A DNA stretch of 64,000 bases from Nocardioides agariphilus (GTDB lineage: Bacteria; Actinomycetota; Actinomycetes; Propionibacteriales; Nocardioidaceae), in contig NZ_JADKPO010000025.1 in the NCBI RefSeq assembly GCF_015352445.1, positions 1 to 64,000 on the forward strand. The letters run 5' to 3'. Under the pieces are notes generated by a model. That model saw only the letters and a program-made list of their open reading frames with translations. It searched no databases and had not been told where the DNA came from. Made by a program: the position numbers and the translations under genes. Positions within the stretch are counted from its first letter, which is position 1; each line of letters opens with the position of its first letter. Below, one piece after another: positions 16,986 to 25,815 of the stretch.

Positions 16986-17932
16986 CAAGGTGCCGCTCGC
17001 GCTGTCGCTCGACTGGTCCCGCGTCTGGTCCCGCGTCTGGTCCCGCTTCTGGTCCCGCGTCTGGGCAGCACGAAGGCTAGTTCTTCCGGCACCCCCGTGG
17101 TCAGGTGGTCCACGAACAGCAAGGTCGTCGCCGAGGGGTGCGCGGTCGTCAGCAGGTGCCAGGGACGTGACATCGGCGTGCCCGGGACCGGGCGCTGCAC
17201 CAGCTCGCCCTCGGCGAGGTACCACGCGACCGCGTCGGCGGAGGCCAGGGTCAGTCCGAGGCCCAGCACGGCCGAGGCGATGGCGGCCCCGTGGGAGCCG
17301 AGCGCCAGCGTGGGCGGCACGATGCCCAGGGACTCGAAGAGCGCCTGCATCGTGGCCCGGGTGCCGGACCCGGACTCGCGCAGGAGCCAGGTCGCCTCCT
17401 CGAGGTCGGCGTCGTACCCCGGCGCGGCCACCACGATCAGGGAGTTGTCGCGCGTGGCGCGCGAGACCATGCCGCGCCCGGGTAGCGGGCGTCCGCCGAC
17501 GACCACGTCGAGGTGGTGGTCGGCAAGCCGCCGCAGGATGTGGTCGCGGACCCCGACATCGAGGGTGATCTCGACGTTGGGGTACGCCGTGCGGAAGTCC
17601 GCGAGCAGCCCCGGCATGAGGTACTCACCTGCCGTGGTGAACGCGCCGAGCCGCAACCGGCCGGAGGCAGGGGCCAGGCCACTGCGGGTCGCGATCACGC
17701 TCTCCTCGAGCAGGCCCAGGATCTGGCGCGCGTACGACGCGAAGACGGCGCCCGACTCGGTGAGCCGCAGCCCTCGGCCCTGGCGCTCGAACAGGGTCGC
17801 GCCCACCTCTTGCTGGAGGGCGGCGAGCGAGGCCGACACCGCGGACTCGGTCACGTGCAGCTGGGCGGCCGCGGCCCGCACGGAGCCGGTGTCGACGATG
17901 GTGAGGAAGGACTGGAGACGCGCCGGGGTCAC
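16985..17932 (-). CDS. LysR-type regulator of the serine-cycle operon (QscR/CbbR-like role)
   Basis: 315 aa from GTG 17932. N-terminal winged HTH: FLTIVDTGSVRAAAAQLHVTESAVSASLAALQQEVG (shown here only as the segment 10-45; key motif SAVSASLAAL). A periplasmic-binding-like effector domain follows (LRLGAFTTAGEYLMPGLL). Coupled genes on both sides and the downstream phosphoribulokinase suggest that its ligand is RuBP or a related sugar phosphate, as for QscR and CbbR. The last ~25 residues are an odd Gly-Thr-Arg-Arg repeat coded by a 12-bp tandem repeat. Confidence 0.9.
   Translation of the reverse strand: MTPARLQSFLTIVDTGSVRAAAAQLHVTESAVSASLAALQQEVGATLFERQGRGLRLTESGAVFASYARQILGLLEESVIATRSGLAPASGRLRLGAFTTAGEYLMPGLLADFRTAYPNVEITLDVGVRDHILRRLADHHLDVVVGGRPLPGRGMVSRATRDNSLIVVAAPGYDADLEEATWLLRESGSGTRATMQALFESLGIVPPTLALGSHGAAIASAVLGLGLTLASADAVAWYLAEGELVQRPVPGTPMSRPWHLLTTAHPSATTLLFVDHLTTGVPEELAFVLPRRGTRSGTRRGTRRGTSRATARAAP
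17013..17060. repeat. 12-bp minisatellite inside the LysR 3' end
   Basis: Four head-to-tail copies of CTGGTCCCGCGT (the third ends CTT) at 17013-17060, in frame in the minus-strand lysR gene. They encode a Thr-Arg-Arg/Ser-Gly repeat tail. The in-frame 12-bp unit allows copy-number changes without frameshift. Confidence 0.9.
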
Positions 17933-17935
17933 GGG

Positions 17936-18148
17936 TCAGGATGACACGAGCAGGAGGGCATCTGAACCCGTGAGCTCGATCGCTGCGCGCACCTCGTCGA
18001 CGTACGCGTCGTAGTCGGCACCGGTCGCGTCGCGCTCGACCAGGACCGCGCGCACCGAGGTGTCCCACCACAGCAGGTGAGCGAGGCCATCGGGCGAGCC
18101 GGAGCCGGGACGCGTCACCACGATCCGGTCGGACAGGTCGACGCTCAT
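17936..18148 (-). CDS. Small uncharacterised protein (orf70) in the malate thiokinase operon
   Basis: 70 aa. ATG 18148 overlaps the mtkB stop by 4 bp (ATGA), and its stop is 3 bp before the lysR GTG. The protein is soluble and acidic overall, with segments IVVTRPGS, LAHLLWWDTSVRAVLVERD and a helix YDAYVDEVRAAIELTG. A short alpha/beta fold is possible. No known family comes to mind. Its fixed place between the thiokinase and the regulator makes a small accessory or effector role likely. Confidence 0.75.
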   Translation of the reverse strand: MSVDLSDRIVVTRPGSGSPDGLAHLLWWDTSVRAVLVERDATGADYDAYVDEVRAAIELTGSDALLLVSS

Positions 18149-19053
18149 CGTGGTCCCACCGCGTCCATTCGCCTGGCGAGTACCTCCGCGACGGTGACCC
18201 CCATGCTCGACGGGTTCGGCGCGACGGTGATGCCGCACGACTGCAGGATCTCGACCTTCTCCTGCGCCGACTCGCCAGCGGCCGACACGATCGCCCCGGC
18301 GTGGCCCATCCGGCGGCCCTTGGGGGCTGCGAGTCCGGCGATGTAGGCGATGACCGGCTTGGTCATGTGGTCGCGCACGTACGCCGCTCCCTCGGCTTCC
18401 TGGCCACCGCCGATCTCGCCGATCATCACCACCGCATCGGTGTCCTCGTCGGCCTCGAAGAGCTCGAGGATGTCGCGGAACGACGAGCCGTTGACCGGGT
18501 CTCCGCCGATCCCGACGCTGGTCGAGACGCCAATGCCCAGGGCCTTGAGCTGCGAGGCGGCCTCGTAGCCGAGCGTGCCGGAGCGCCCGATGATGCCGAT
18601 CCGCCCCGGCAGGTAGATGTGGCCCGGCATGATGCCGAGCAGCGCCGCGCCGGGGGTGATGGTGCCCGCGCAGTTGGGTCCCGTCAGGCGCATCCTCGAC
18701 TCGGCGCGGTAGCGGCGCATGTAGCGCTTGACCCGCATCATGTCCTGGGTCGGGATGCCGTCGGTGATGCAGACGCAGTAGTCGATCCCCGCGTCGGCGG
18801 CCTCCATGATCGCGTCGGCAGCGAACGGCGGCGGCACGAACACGATCGATGCGGTGGCCCCGGTCGCGACGACGGCCTCCTTCATGGTGTTGAAGACCGG
18901 CCGTCCGAGCAGGCTCTGGCCGCCACGTCCAGGGGTCACACCCCCGACCACGCGCGTGCCGTAGGCGATCATCTCCTCCGCGTGGAAGCTGCCGATCCGT
19001 CCGGTGAAGCCCTGGACCAGCACCTTGGTCTGGGCATCAAGCAGGATGGCCAT
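18145..19053 (-). CDS. mtkB: malate-CoA ligase (malate thiokinase) alpha subunit, SucD-like
   Basis: 302 aa. With MtkA it makes (S)-malyl-CoA from malate, CoA and ATP. The SucD fold is clear: [20 protein letters not shown] with the Rossmann CoA-binding loop, TPGRGGQ, and the phosphohistidine region [20 protein letters not shown] with the catalytic His. Malate specificity rather than succinate is inferred from the operon, with mcl and sgaA, and from similarity to methylotroph MtkB. It overlaps mtkA by 17 bp and orf70 by 4 bp. Confidence 0.9.
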   Translation of the reverse strand: MAILLDAQTKVLVQGFTGRIGSFHAEEMIAYGTRVVGGVTPGRGGQSLLGRPVFNTMKEAVVATGATASIVFVPPPFAADAIMEAADAGIDYCVCITDGIPTQDMMRVKRYMRRYRAESRMRLTGPNCAGTITPGAALLGIMPGHIYLPGRIGIIGRSGTLGYEAASQLKALGIGVSTSVGIGGDPVNGSSFRDILELFEADEDTDAVVMIGEIGGGQEAEGAAYVRDHMTKPVIAYIAGLAAPKGRRMGHAGAIVSAAGESAQEKVEILQSCGITVAPNPSSMGVTVAEVLARRMDAVGPR

Positions 19054-20239
19054 CGAGGACCTTCTCTCGTCGTGCGGCTGTGACCACCAGCTCGGCCGCC
19101 TCGGCGAGCGTGTCGGCAGTCAGGATCGGAAGTCCGGAGGCGGCGATGATCGCCCGACCCTCCTCGACGTGCGTGCCGGCCAGTCTGACGACCACGGGGA
19201 TCCGCACGTCGATGGCGGCGAACGCGTCGACGACACCTTGGGCGACCCAGTCGCACCGGTTGATGCCGGCGAAGATGTTGACCAGCATCGCCGTCACGTT
19301 CTGGTCGTTGAGCACGGCCCTGAACGCCTTGAGCACGCGGTCGGGAGAGGCGCCTCCGCCGATGTCCAGGAAGTTCGCGGGGGCCCCGCCGGCGAGCTGG
19401 ATCATGTCGAGCGTGGCCATGGCCAGGCCGGCCCCGTTGATCATGCAGCCGATGTCGCCGTCGAGGCCGACATAGGCCAGGCCACGGTCGGCCGCGTGGC
19501 TCTCCCGGGCGTCCTCCTGGCTGCGGTCGCGCAGCTCGGCGATCTCGAGGTGCCGGAACAAGGCGTTGTCGTCGAACGACATCTTCGCGTCGAGCGCCAC
19601 CAGCTCGCTGGCTCCCGCGGAGCTGTCGGTGATGACCAGGGGGTTGATCTCGACCATGGCCGCGTCGAGGTCGCGGAACGCCCGGTAGGCGCTGCGGAAG
19701 ACGTGCACGGCCTGTGGCACCAGCTCGTAGGGGATGTCGAGGGCGAACGCGAGCTCGCGGGCCTGGAACTCCAAGAACCCCAACGCCGGCTCGACGCTGA
19801 TCCTCACCAACGCCTCGGGTCGCAGCTCGGCGAGCTCCTCGATCTCGACGCCACCCTCGCGGGACCCGACGACCATGATCCGCTCGGTACTGCGGTCGAC
19901 GACGATCCCGAAGTACAGCTCGCGCTGGATCCGCGAGGCCTCCTCGACGTACAGCCGGTAGACCAGCTTGCCCTCGGGCCCCGACTGGCGGGTGACCAGG
20001 CGGCTGCCGAACATCTGGTTGGCGACCTCGTTGACCTCGCGGTCGGTGGTGCAGACCTTGACGCCGCCGGCCTCACCACGTCCGCCGGCGTGCACCTGGG
20101 CCTTGACGACCCAGGCCGAGCCGCCGAGCTCCTTGGCGCGGTACGTCGCCTGCTCGGGGCTGTAGACCACGCCTCCGCGTGGGATGGGCACGCCGTAGCG
20201 GGCGAGCAGCTCCTTGGCCTGGTACTCGTGGACGTCCAC
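19037..20239 (-). CDS. mtkA: malate-CoA ligase (malate thiokinase) beta subunit, SucC-like
   Basis: 400 aa from GTG 20239. It contains an ATP-grasp domain: [16 protein letters not shown] at the N-terminus, [18 protein letters not shown] with the nucleotide-binding Lys, [10 protein letters not shown] with the metal site, and [16 protein letters not shown] and [15 protein letters not shown] in the C-terminal ligase domain. The N-terminal stretch ([20 protein letters not shown]) is like methylotroph MtkA. One base separates it from the mcl stop. Together with MtkB it forms the heteromeric ATP-dependent enzyme. Confidence 0.92.
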   Translation of the reverse strand: MDVHEYQAKELLARYGVPIPRGGVVYSPEQATYRAKELGGSAWVVKAQVHAGGRGEAGGVKVCTTDREVNEVANQMFGSRLVTRQSGPEGKLVYRLYVEEASRIQRELYFGIVVDRSTERIMVVGSREGGVEIEELAELRPEALVRISVEPALGFLEFQARELAFALDIPYELVPQAVHVFRSAYRAFRDLDAAMVEINPLVITDSSAGASELVALDAKMSFDDNALFRHLEIAELRDRSQEDARESHAADRGLAYVGLDGDIGCMINGAGLAMATLDMIQLAGGAPANFLDIGGGASPDRVLKAFRAVLNDQNVTAMLVNIFAGINRCDWVAQGVVDAFAAIDVRIPVVVRLAGTHVEEGRAIIAASGLPILTADTLAEAAELVVTAARREKVLDGHPA

Positions 20240-20240
20240 G

Positions 20241-21194
20241 TCACGGCCTCCCAGCTGACGATGCCGCGATCGCGTCGGCCATCTCGAGCACGGTGCGCGC
20301 CATCCGTTCGGAGGCGGCGTCGATCATCTTGCCGTCGACGGCGGCCGCACCACGGCCCTCGGCCTCTGCCTTGCGCAGCTCGGCGACGATCCTCCCCGCG
20401 CGGTCGACCTCTGCCGGCGGCGGGCTGAAGACCTCGTTGGCCAGCGCGACCTGGCTGGGGTGGATGGCCCACTTGCCCTCGGCGCCGAGCGCGGCGGCGC
20501 GGCGCGCGCCGGCACGGAACCCGTCGGGATCGCCGAAGTCGCCGAAGGGTCCGTCGATGGCGCGCAGCCCGTAGGCGCGGCAGGCGACGATCATCCGGCT
20601 CAGCGCGAAGTGCCATTGGTCGCCGGGGTAGTCGGGGTTGAGACCGCCGATGCTGACGGTGCGCGCGCGGTTGCTGGCGGCGTAGTCGGCGACCCCGAAG
20701 TGCAGTGCCTCGAGGCGGCCGCCGCTGGCGGCGATGGCCTCCACGTTGGCCATGCCGAGTGCGGTCTCGATCAAGGCCTCGGTCGCGACCCGCGTCGAAT
20801 AGCCCCGGGCCTGCTCGATCTGGTCGATGAGCGTCTCCACGACGTAGAGGTCCGCGGGCACGCCGACCTTCGGCACGAGCAGGGTGTCGACGCGGTCGCC
20901 GGCCTGCTCCATGACGTCGACGACGTCGCGGTACATGTACGGCGTGTCCAGGCCGTTGATGCGCACCGACACGGTCTTGCCCAGCCCGCGCCAGTCGATC
21001 TCGCGCAGCGCGGCGACGACGTTGGTCCGCGCCTGGTCCTTCTCCGAGGGCGCCACGGCGTCCTCCAGGTCGAGGAAGACGTAGTCGGCCTCGCTGGTGG
21101 CTGCCTTCACGATGAAGTCGGGGTTCGAGCCCGGGACGGCGAGCTCGCTGCGCTGCAGGCGGGCTCGGCGAAGCGGGTGGAGCGTGTGACTCAT
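20241..21194 (-). CDS. mcl: malyl-CoA lyase (HpcH/HpaI-citE family)
   Basis: 317 aa. It cleaves malyl-CoA to acetyl-CoA and glyoxylate, or runs in reverse. Family motifs: [33 protein letters not shown] with the catalytic acidic residues, [12 protein letters not shown] with the substrate Arg, and the loop [18 protein letters not shown] holding the metal-binding Glu. KWAIHPSQV is the conserved C-terminal segment. ATG 21194 overlaps the sgaA stop (ATGA). Position between sgaA and mtkA makes malyl-CoA lyase the best name over citrate lyase beta. Confidence 0.92.
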   Translation of the reverse strand: MSHTLHPLRRARLQRSELAVPGSNPDFIVKAATSEADYVFLDLEDAVAPSEKDQARTNVVAALREIDWRGLGKTVSVRINGLDTPYMYRDVVDVMEQAGDRVDTLLVPKVGVPADLYVVETLIDQIEQARGYSTRVATEALIETALGMANVEAIAASGGRLEALHFGVADYAASNRARTVSIGGLNPDYPGDQWHFALSRMIVACRAYGLRAIDGPFGDFGDPDGFRAGARRAAALGAEGKWAIHPSQVALANEVFSPPPAEVDRAGRIVAELRKAEAEGRGAAAVDGKMIDAASERMARTVLEMADAIAASSAGRP

Positions 21195-22396
21195 CGGGTC
21201 TCCTCGAGGTAGTGCTGGCTGTAGTGGGCCTGGGCCGCCGCGACGCCTGCGCCGAGCTCGATCTTGGCGCCGGCGTCGTTGAGCGAGATCTCGGCGGCCG
21301 CCAGGGCGGCCAGGCACATCACCTCGTTGCAGTCACCGAGGTGCCCGATCCGGAACACCTGGCCGGCGAGCTTCGACAGGCCGGCGCCGAACGACGTGCG
21401 GTAGCGGTGGTAGGCGATGCGCACCACGTCGCCGCTGTCGACGTCGTGGGGGACGCGGATCGCCGAGACGGTGTCGGAGTACTGCGCCGGGTCGGTGGCG
21501 CACAGGTCGAGCCCGAGTGCGGCGACGCCGCGTCGGACCCCTTCGGCCAGCCGGTAGTGGCGCGCGTAGACCTGCGGGAGACCTTCGTCGAGCAACAGGT
21601 CCAGTGAGGCACGGAGGCCGTGCAGCAGCTGGGTCGGCGGGGTCTGCGGGAAGTAGCCGGTGTCGTTGGCCGTTGCCATGCTCGCGAAGGAGAAGTAGCT
21701 GGGGCTCATGGCCCGGTCCGTGCCGTCGACCGTGCCGTCGACCGCGGCGTTGGCCTCGAGCGCCTTGAGGGACACGCTGAGGAAGGCCAGGCCCGGCGGC
21801 AGCATGAAGCCCTTCTGGGATCCCGAGACGGCGAGGTCGACTCCCCACGCGTCCTGCTCGAAGTCGATCGAGGCGATCGAGGAGACCCCGTCGACGAAGA
21901 GCAGCGCCTCGGACCCCGCGGCGTCCATCGCCCGCCGCACGGCGGCGACGTCGGAGGTCACCCCGGTGGAGGTCTCGTTGTGCGTCACGAAGACCGCGCG
22001 GATGCCGGGGTCGGCGGCCAGGTGCTCGGCGTACTGGTCGACGGGGACGCCCTCGCCCCAGGGGACGTCGAGGCAGACCACGTCGAGCCCCAGCCGCGTC
22101 GCCATCTCGACCCAGAGGTGGGAGAACTGGCCGTACCTCGCCATCAGCACGCGGTCGCCGCGGCGCAGCGTGTTGGTGATCGCGGCTTCCCAGGCTCCGG
22201 TGCCCGAGGCGGCGAACACGAAGACCCGCCCGGTCGAGTTCGCGAAGACGGTCTTGAGGTCTTCGAAGATGCTGCCGGTGAGCTCCGGGAAGTCAGGCGC
22301 CCGGTGGTCCTGCATCGGCACGTTGACGGCGCGGCGTACGACCTCGGGCACGTTGGTCGGTCCGGGGATGAACAGATGCGTAGGGCCGCTCGGCAT
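21191..22396 (-). CDS. sgaA: serine-glyoxylate aminotransferase
   Basis: 401 aa. This PLP aminotransferase of the SGAT/AGAT class turns glyoxylate and serine into glycine and hydroxypyruvate. Motifs: FIPGPTNVPEVV at the N-terminus, the pyridine region FVTHNETSTGV, LLFVDGVSSIASI (PLP Asp), AVSGSQKGFMLPPGL with the Schiff-base Lys, and FRIGHLGDCNE at the C-terminus. I chose ATG 22396; a TTG six bases upstream is an alternative. It heads the serine-cycle operon, and a palindrome at 22441-22451 lies 45 bp upstream. Confidence 0.92.
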   Translation of the reverse strand: MPSGPTHLFIPGPTNVPEVVRRAVNVPMQDHRAPDFPELTGSIFEDLKTVFANSTGRVFVFAASGTGAWEAAITNTLRRGDRVLMARYGQFSHLWVEMATRLGLDVVCLDVPWGEGVPVDQYAEHLAADPGIRAVFVTHNETSTGVTSDVAAVRRAMDAAGSEALLFVDGVSSIASIDFEQDAWGVDLAVSGSQKGFMLPPGLAFLSVSLKALEANAAVDGTVDGTDRAMSPSYFSFASMATANDTGYFPQTPPTQLLHGLRASLDLLLDEGLPQVYARHYRLAEGVRRGVAALGLDLCATDPAQYSDTVSAIRVPHDVDSGDVVRIAYHRYRTSFGAGLSKLAGQVFRIGHLGDCNEVMCLAALAAAEISLNDAGAKIELGAGVAAAQAHYSQHYLEETR

Positions 22397-22440
22397 GCGC
22401 AAACGGTAGGGATGAGGAGGTCCTGACTACCAGAGCAGAC

Positions 22441-22451
22441 GATTGACAATC
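22441..22451. promoter_or_regulatory. Candidate LysR-type operator upstream of sgaA
   Basis: GATTGACAATC is a perfect 5-bp inverted repeat around one base, 45 bp before the sgaA ATG, in the short gap after the lysE-like gene. LysR activators often bind T-N11-A palindromes of this type near -65. Assignment to the operon's LysR protein is an inference. Confidence 0.45.
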
Positions 22452-22475
22452 AGCCCATGACACATGAGCAATGGC

Positions 22476-23078
22476 TCAGGTTATGGCGAGCTTGAGCGCG
22501 ATGGCCAGCATGGTCAGGCCGATCAGCACGTCCAGCACCTGCCACGCGGGGCGCTTGGCCAGCAGCGGGCTGAGCAGCCGCGCGCCGTAGCCCAGTCCGG
22601 TGAACCACGCCAGGCTCGCCGCGGCTGCTCCCGCCGCGAACCACCAGCGTCCGGTGGGGCCCTCGTGCGCGGCGAGCGACCCGAGCAACAGCACGGTGTC
22701 GAGGTAGACGTGCGGGTTGAGGAACGTCAGCGCCGTCACTTGTACGACAGCGCTGCGGCGGGTCAGGGATCGGTCGCGCGCGGCTTCGAGGGCTCCTGCG
22801 TGCCGGGCCTGCAGGAGCGAGCGCACGCCGTACCAGGTGAGGAACGCGACGCCGAGCCAGCGCACCACGTCGATGGCCACCGGGGCCCGTTCGACGATCG
22901 TGCCGATGCCGGCCACTCCCGCGACGATCAGCACCGCATCGGCCACGGCGCAGATCGCCACCACGACCCCGACGTGCTCGCGCACCAGCCCCTGCCGCAG
23001 CACGAACGCGTTCTGTGCGCCGATCGCGATGATCAGCGACAGCCCCGTCAGCAGACCGGTGACGAGGGGGGCGAGCAC
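22476..23078 (-). CDS. LysE/ArgO family amino acid exporter
   Basis: 200 aa with six predicted membrane segments. The LysE signature lies at GLSLIIAIGAQNAFVLRQGL, and FLNPHVYLDTVLLLGS is the second conserved block. The family exports basic amino acids such as lysine and arginine. The start is GTG 23078. It is on the same strand as sgaA but 80 bp upstream of it; a hairpin at 23094-23153 isolates it from fadE5. Confidence 0.9.
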   Translation of the reverse strand: MLAPLVTGLLTGLSLIIAIGAQNAFVLRQGLVREHVGVVVAICAVADAVLIVAGVAGIGTIVERAPVAIDVVRWLGVAFLTWYGVRSLLQARHAGALEAARDRSLTRRSAVVQVTALTFLNPHVYLDTVLLLGSLAAHEGPTGRWWFAAGAAAASLAWFTGLGYGARLLSPLLAKRPAWQVLDVLIGLTMLAIALKLAIT

Positions 23079-23093
23079 GGGACGAGGCTAGGA

Positions 23094-23153
23094 CCCCGAT
23101 TCGTCAGTGGTCTGGCGGGTGGTCCCTGCGGCACAAACCCTGACGAATCGGGG
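23094..23153. terminator. Hairpin terminator between the fadE5-like and lysE-like genes
   Basis: Perfect 14-bp arms CCCCGATTCGTCAG (23094-23107) and CTGACGAATCGGGG (23140-23153) enclose a 32-nt loop. It lies directly after the minus-strand fadE5 stop (23163) and before the lysE-like start. A large loop and no U-tract, but the stem is strong. Confidence 0.65.
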
Positions 23154-23162
23154 TGGCCGGGC

Positions 23163-25040
23163 CTAGAAGCTCTCCTCGGGAAGATCCATCAGCGCGAGGT
23201 CGGTGGACTCGGCGATGGCCCGCTCGGCGGAGAGCTTGGGCAGCACGGTCTGGGCGAAGAACTGGGCCGCCGCGACCTTGCCCTCGTAGAACACCTTGTC
23301 CTTGTCGGAGACGTCGCCGGCGAGCTTGGTCAGGGCCACGTCGGCACCGCGCAGCAGCAGCCACGCGCAGACCACGTCGCCGAGCGCCATCAGCAGTCGC
23401 GAGGTGTTGAGGCCGACCTTGTAGACGTTGCGCGGGTCGGCGCCGTCGACCGACGGGTCGCACGACATCAGGTCGTTGATCATCGTGCCGACCATCGCGT
23501 TGGCGTCCTCGAGGGCCTGGGCGAGCAGGCCCCGCTCGACCTTGAGGCGCCCGTTGCCCGCTTCAGAGGCGATGAAGGCCTGGATCTCTCCGGCGAGGTG
23601 CCCGAGCGCGCGGCCCTGGTCCTTGACGATCTTGCGGAAGAAGAGGTCCTGACCCTGGATCGCGGTGGTGCCCTCGTAGAGGGTGTCGATCTTGGCGTCG
23701 CGGACGTACTGCTCGATCGGGTAGTCCTGCAGGAAGCCCGAGCCGCCGAACGTCTGCAGCGACTCGGTGCCGAGCAGCACCCATGACTTCTCCGAGCCGT
23801 AGCCCTTCACGACCGGCAGCAGCAGGTCGTTGACCGCCATCGCCAGCTCGTCACGCTCGCCGTTGTGCTCGGCGACCATCACCCGGTCCTGCCAGGACGC
23901 GGCGAAGAGGACGAGCGAGCGCATCGCCTCGGCGTAGGCCTTCTGGGTCATCAGAGACCGGCGTACGTCGGGGTGGTGGGTGATCGTGACGCGCGGCGCG
24001 GTCTTGTCCGCTGCCTGGGTCAGGTCGGCGCCCTGAACGCGCTGCTTGGCGAACTCCAAGGCGTTGAGGTAGCCGGTCGAGAGCGTGGCGATGGCCTTGG
24101 TGCCCACCATCATCCGGGCGTTCTCGATGACCTGGAACATCTGGGCGATGCCGTCGTGCACCTCGCCGAGCAGCCACCCCCGGGCGGGCTCGCCGCCACC
24201 GACACCCGGGTCGCCGAAGGTCAGCTCGCAGGTGTTGGAGACCTTGATGCCCATCTTGTGCTCGACGCCGGTGACGTAGACGCCGTTGCGCTCACCGGTC
24301 AGCTCGCCGGACTCGGGATCGAAGTGCCACTTCGGCACGATGAACAGCGAGAGTCCCTTGGTGCCGGGGCCACCGACCCCCTCGACTCCCGCGGGGCGGG
24401 CGAGCACGAGGTGGACGATGTTGTCGCACAGGTCGCTCTCACCGGAGGTGATGAAGCGCTTGACGCCGGTGATGTTCCACGTGCCGTCGTCGTTGGCCGT
24501 CGCCTTGGCGCGACCGGCGCCGACATCGGAGCCCGCGTCGGGCTCGGTCAGCACCATCGTGGTGTTCCAGCCCTTCTCGACGATGTGCTCGGCGATCCGC
24601 TTGTCGCGGTCGTTGCCGTTCTTGTGGACGACGCCCGCGAACATCGCGCCCGCGCCGTATATCCACACCGCCGGGTTGGCGCCGAGGACCAGCTCGCCCA
24701 GGGCCCAGCAGACACTGGACGGAGCCGGCGTCCCGCCGAGCTCGGCCATGGTCATCAGCCGCCAGTACTCGGCGTCCATCCACGCGTGGTAGCTCTTCTT
24801 GAACGCCTCGGGCAGCGGTGCCTCGTGGGTCTCGGGGTCGAACTGCGGCGGGTTGCGGTCGGCGTCCTCGAACGACGCCGCGAGGTCCTCGCGGGCCAGC
24901 CGGTCGACCTCGTGCAGCACTTCCTTGACCGTGTCGGTGTCGACCTCGGCGAACGGGCCGGTGCCCAACAGCTCGTCGCGCCCGAGCACCTCGAAGAGGT
25001 TGAACTCGATGTCGCGGAGGTTGCTCTTGTAGTGGCTCAT
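23163..25040 (-). CDS. fadE5: Acyl-CoA dehydrogenase, FadE5-type
   Basis: 625 aa. It resembles mycobacterial FadE5 over its full length, from the start [18 protein letters not shown] to the end. It catalyses the first step of beta-oxidation, passing electrons to ETF. FAD-binding and catalytic blocks: [40 protein letters not shown], and [32 protein letters not shown]-terminal dehydrogenase extension typical of this longer subfamily follows. It is divergent from the Rrf2 regulator gene. Substrate range in the family is broad (C4-C22 acyl-CoA). Confidence 0.93.
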   Translation of the reverse strand: MSHYKSNLRDIEFNLFEVLGRDELLGTGPFAEVDTDTVKEVLHEVDRLAREDLAASFEDADRNPPQFDPETHEAPLPEAFKKSYHAWMDAEYWRLMTMAELGGTPAPSSVCWALGELVLGANPAVWIYGAGAMFAGVVHKNGNDRDKRIAEHIVEKGWNTTMVLTEPDAGSDVGAGRAKATANDDGTWNITGVKRFITSGESDLCDNIVHLVLARPAGVEGVGGPGTKGLSLFIVPKWHFDPESGELTGERNGVYVTGVEHKMGIKVSNTCELTFGDPGVGGGEPARGWLLGEVHDGIAQMFQVIENARMMVGTKAIATLSTGYLNALEFAKQRVQGADLTQAADKTAPRVTITHHPDVRRSLMTQKAYAEAMRSLVLFAASWQDRVMVAEHNGERDELAMAVNDLLLPVVKGYGSEKSWVLLGTESLQTFGGSGFLQDYPIEQYVRDAKIDTLYEGTTAIQGQDLFFRKIVKDQGRALGHLAGEIQAFIASEAGNGRLKVERGLLAQALEDANAMVGTMINDLMSCDPSVDGADPRNVYKVGLNTSRLLMALGDVVCAWLLLRGADVALTKLAGDVSDKDKVFYEGKVAAAQFFAQTVLPKLSAERAIAESTDLALMDLPEESF

Positions 25041-25067
25041 GGCCTACCTGTCCGTATAGAAGGCGAG

Positions 25068-25086
25068 GTTGCTACTGACGAGTAAC
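25068..25086. promoter_or_regulatory. Imperfect inverted repeat upstream of fadE5
   Basis: GTTGCT-(ACTGACG)-AGTAAC pairs at 5 of 6 positions, 27 bp before the fadE5 ATG. It is a candidate repressor site (TetR-type FadE5 control is known in mycobacteria), but the symmetry is weak. Confidence 0.3.
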
Positions 25087-25213
25087 TTAATTCTGCCTCG
25101 GGGGTTACGGGGGTGCAAGCGACTCGGCAGGATTCACCGGCGTGATGTGGCCCGACTCACCCTTAGTCGGTCGAGACGAGCGATTCGCAGGACTTCTCTG
25201 TGAGAATGCGGCC

Positions 25214-25672
25214 ATGCGCGTCTCTGCCAAGACCGACTACGCCCTCCGGGCGCTGCTCGAGATGTCGTCGCGCACCGACGGACGCCCGGTCTCGGCCGAG
25301 GAGCTCGGCCGCCTGCAGGACATCCCTCACGGGTTCCTCCAGGCGATCCTGGCCGACCTGCGCAAGGCCGGCGTCGTCATCGCCCAGCGAGGCCAGTCGG
25401 GCGGCTGGCGGATGAACCGCGACCCGGCCGACGTGTCGGTCGCCGACGTGATCCGTGCCGTCGACGGGCCGCTCGTCTCGGTCTACGGCGTACGCCCCGA
25501 GGCCGTGTCCTACAACGAGAAGGCAGAGGTGCTCCAGCTCGTCTGGATCGCCGCCCGCAGCTCCCTGCGCGACGTCTTCGAGAACGTCAGCCTCGCCAAC
25601 CTCGCCGCCGCGAGCCTCCCCGACGCGGTCACCGCGCGCACCGCCGACGAGGACGCCTGGCAGCCGCACTGA
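25214..25672 (+). CDS. Rrf2 family transcriptional regulator without Fe-S cysteines
   Basis: 152 aa from ATG 25214. The Rrf2 winged HTH begins MRVSAKTDYALRALLEM, continues with EELGRLQDIPHGFLQAILADLRKAGVV, and has the wing RGQSGGWRMNRDP. VIRAVDGPLVSV is the usual dimer-domain motif. The family's three Fe-S Cys are absent (no Cys at all), so this is a non-cluster Rrf2 protein, like CymR. It is divergent from fadE5; target unknown. The 143 bp after it hold no gene that I can see. Confidence 0.9.
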   Translation: MRVSAKTDYALRALLEMSSRTDGRPVSAEELGRLQDIPHGFLQAILADLRKAGVVIAQRGQSGGWRMNRDPADVSVADVIRAVDGPLVSVYGVRPEAVSYNEKAEVLQLVWIAARSSLRDVFENVSLANLAAASLPDAVTARTADEDAWQPH

Positions 25673-25815
25673 CCAGTTGTCGAGCGGAGCTCGACTGTCC
25701 GAGCGCGCTGCGACGGGCCGTCTTTCCCTCCTCGCCGGCTCGCCCAGGGGCTCGCCTGGCTCGTCAGTCCAGACGCCCCGGCGCGCTCAGACCTCGTGCT
25801 TGAGATGCTCGGACG

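Noticed and set aside
18145-20239. Succinyl-CoA synthetase sucCD
   Set aside because: The SucCD-like pair is fused by overlap to malyl-CoA lyase and serine-glyoxylate aminotransferase, and its N-terminus is like MtkA, so malate thiokinase fits better.
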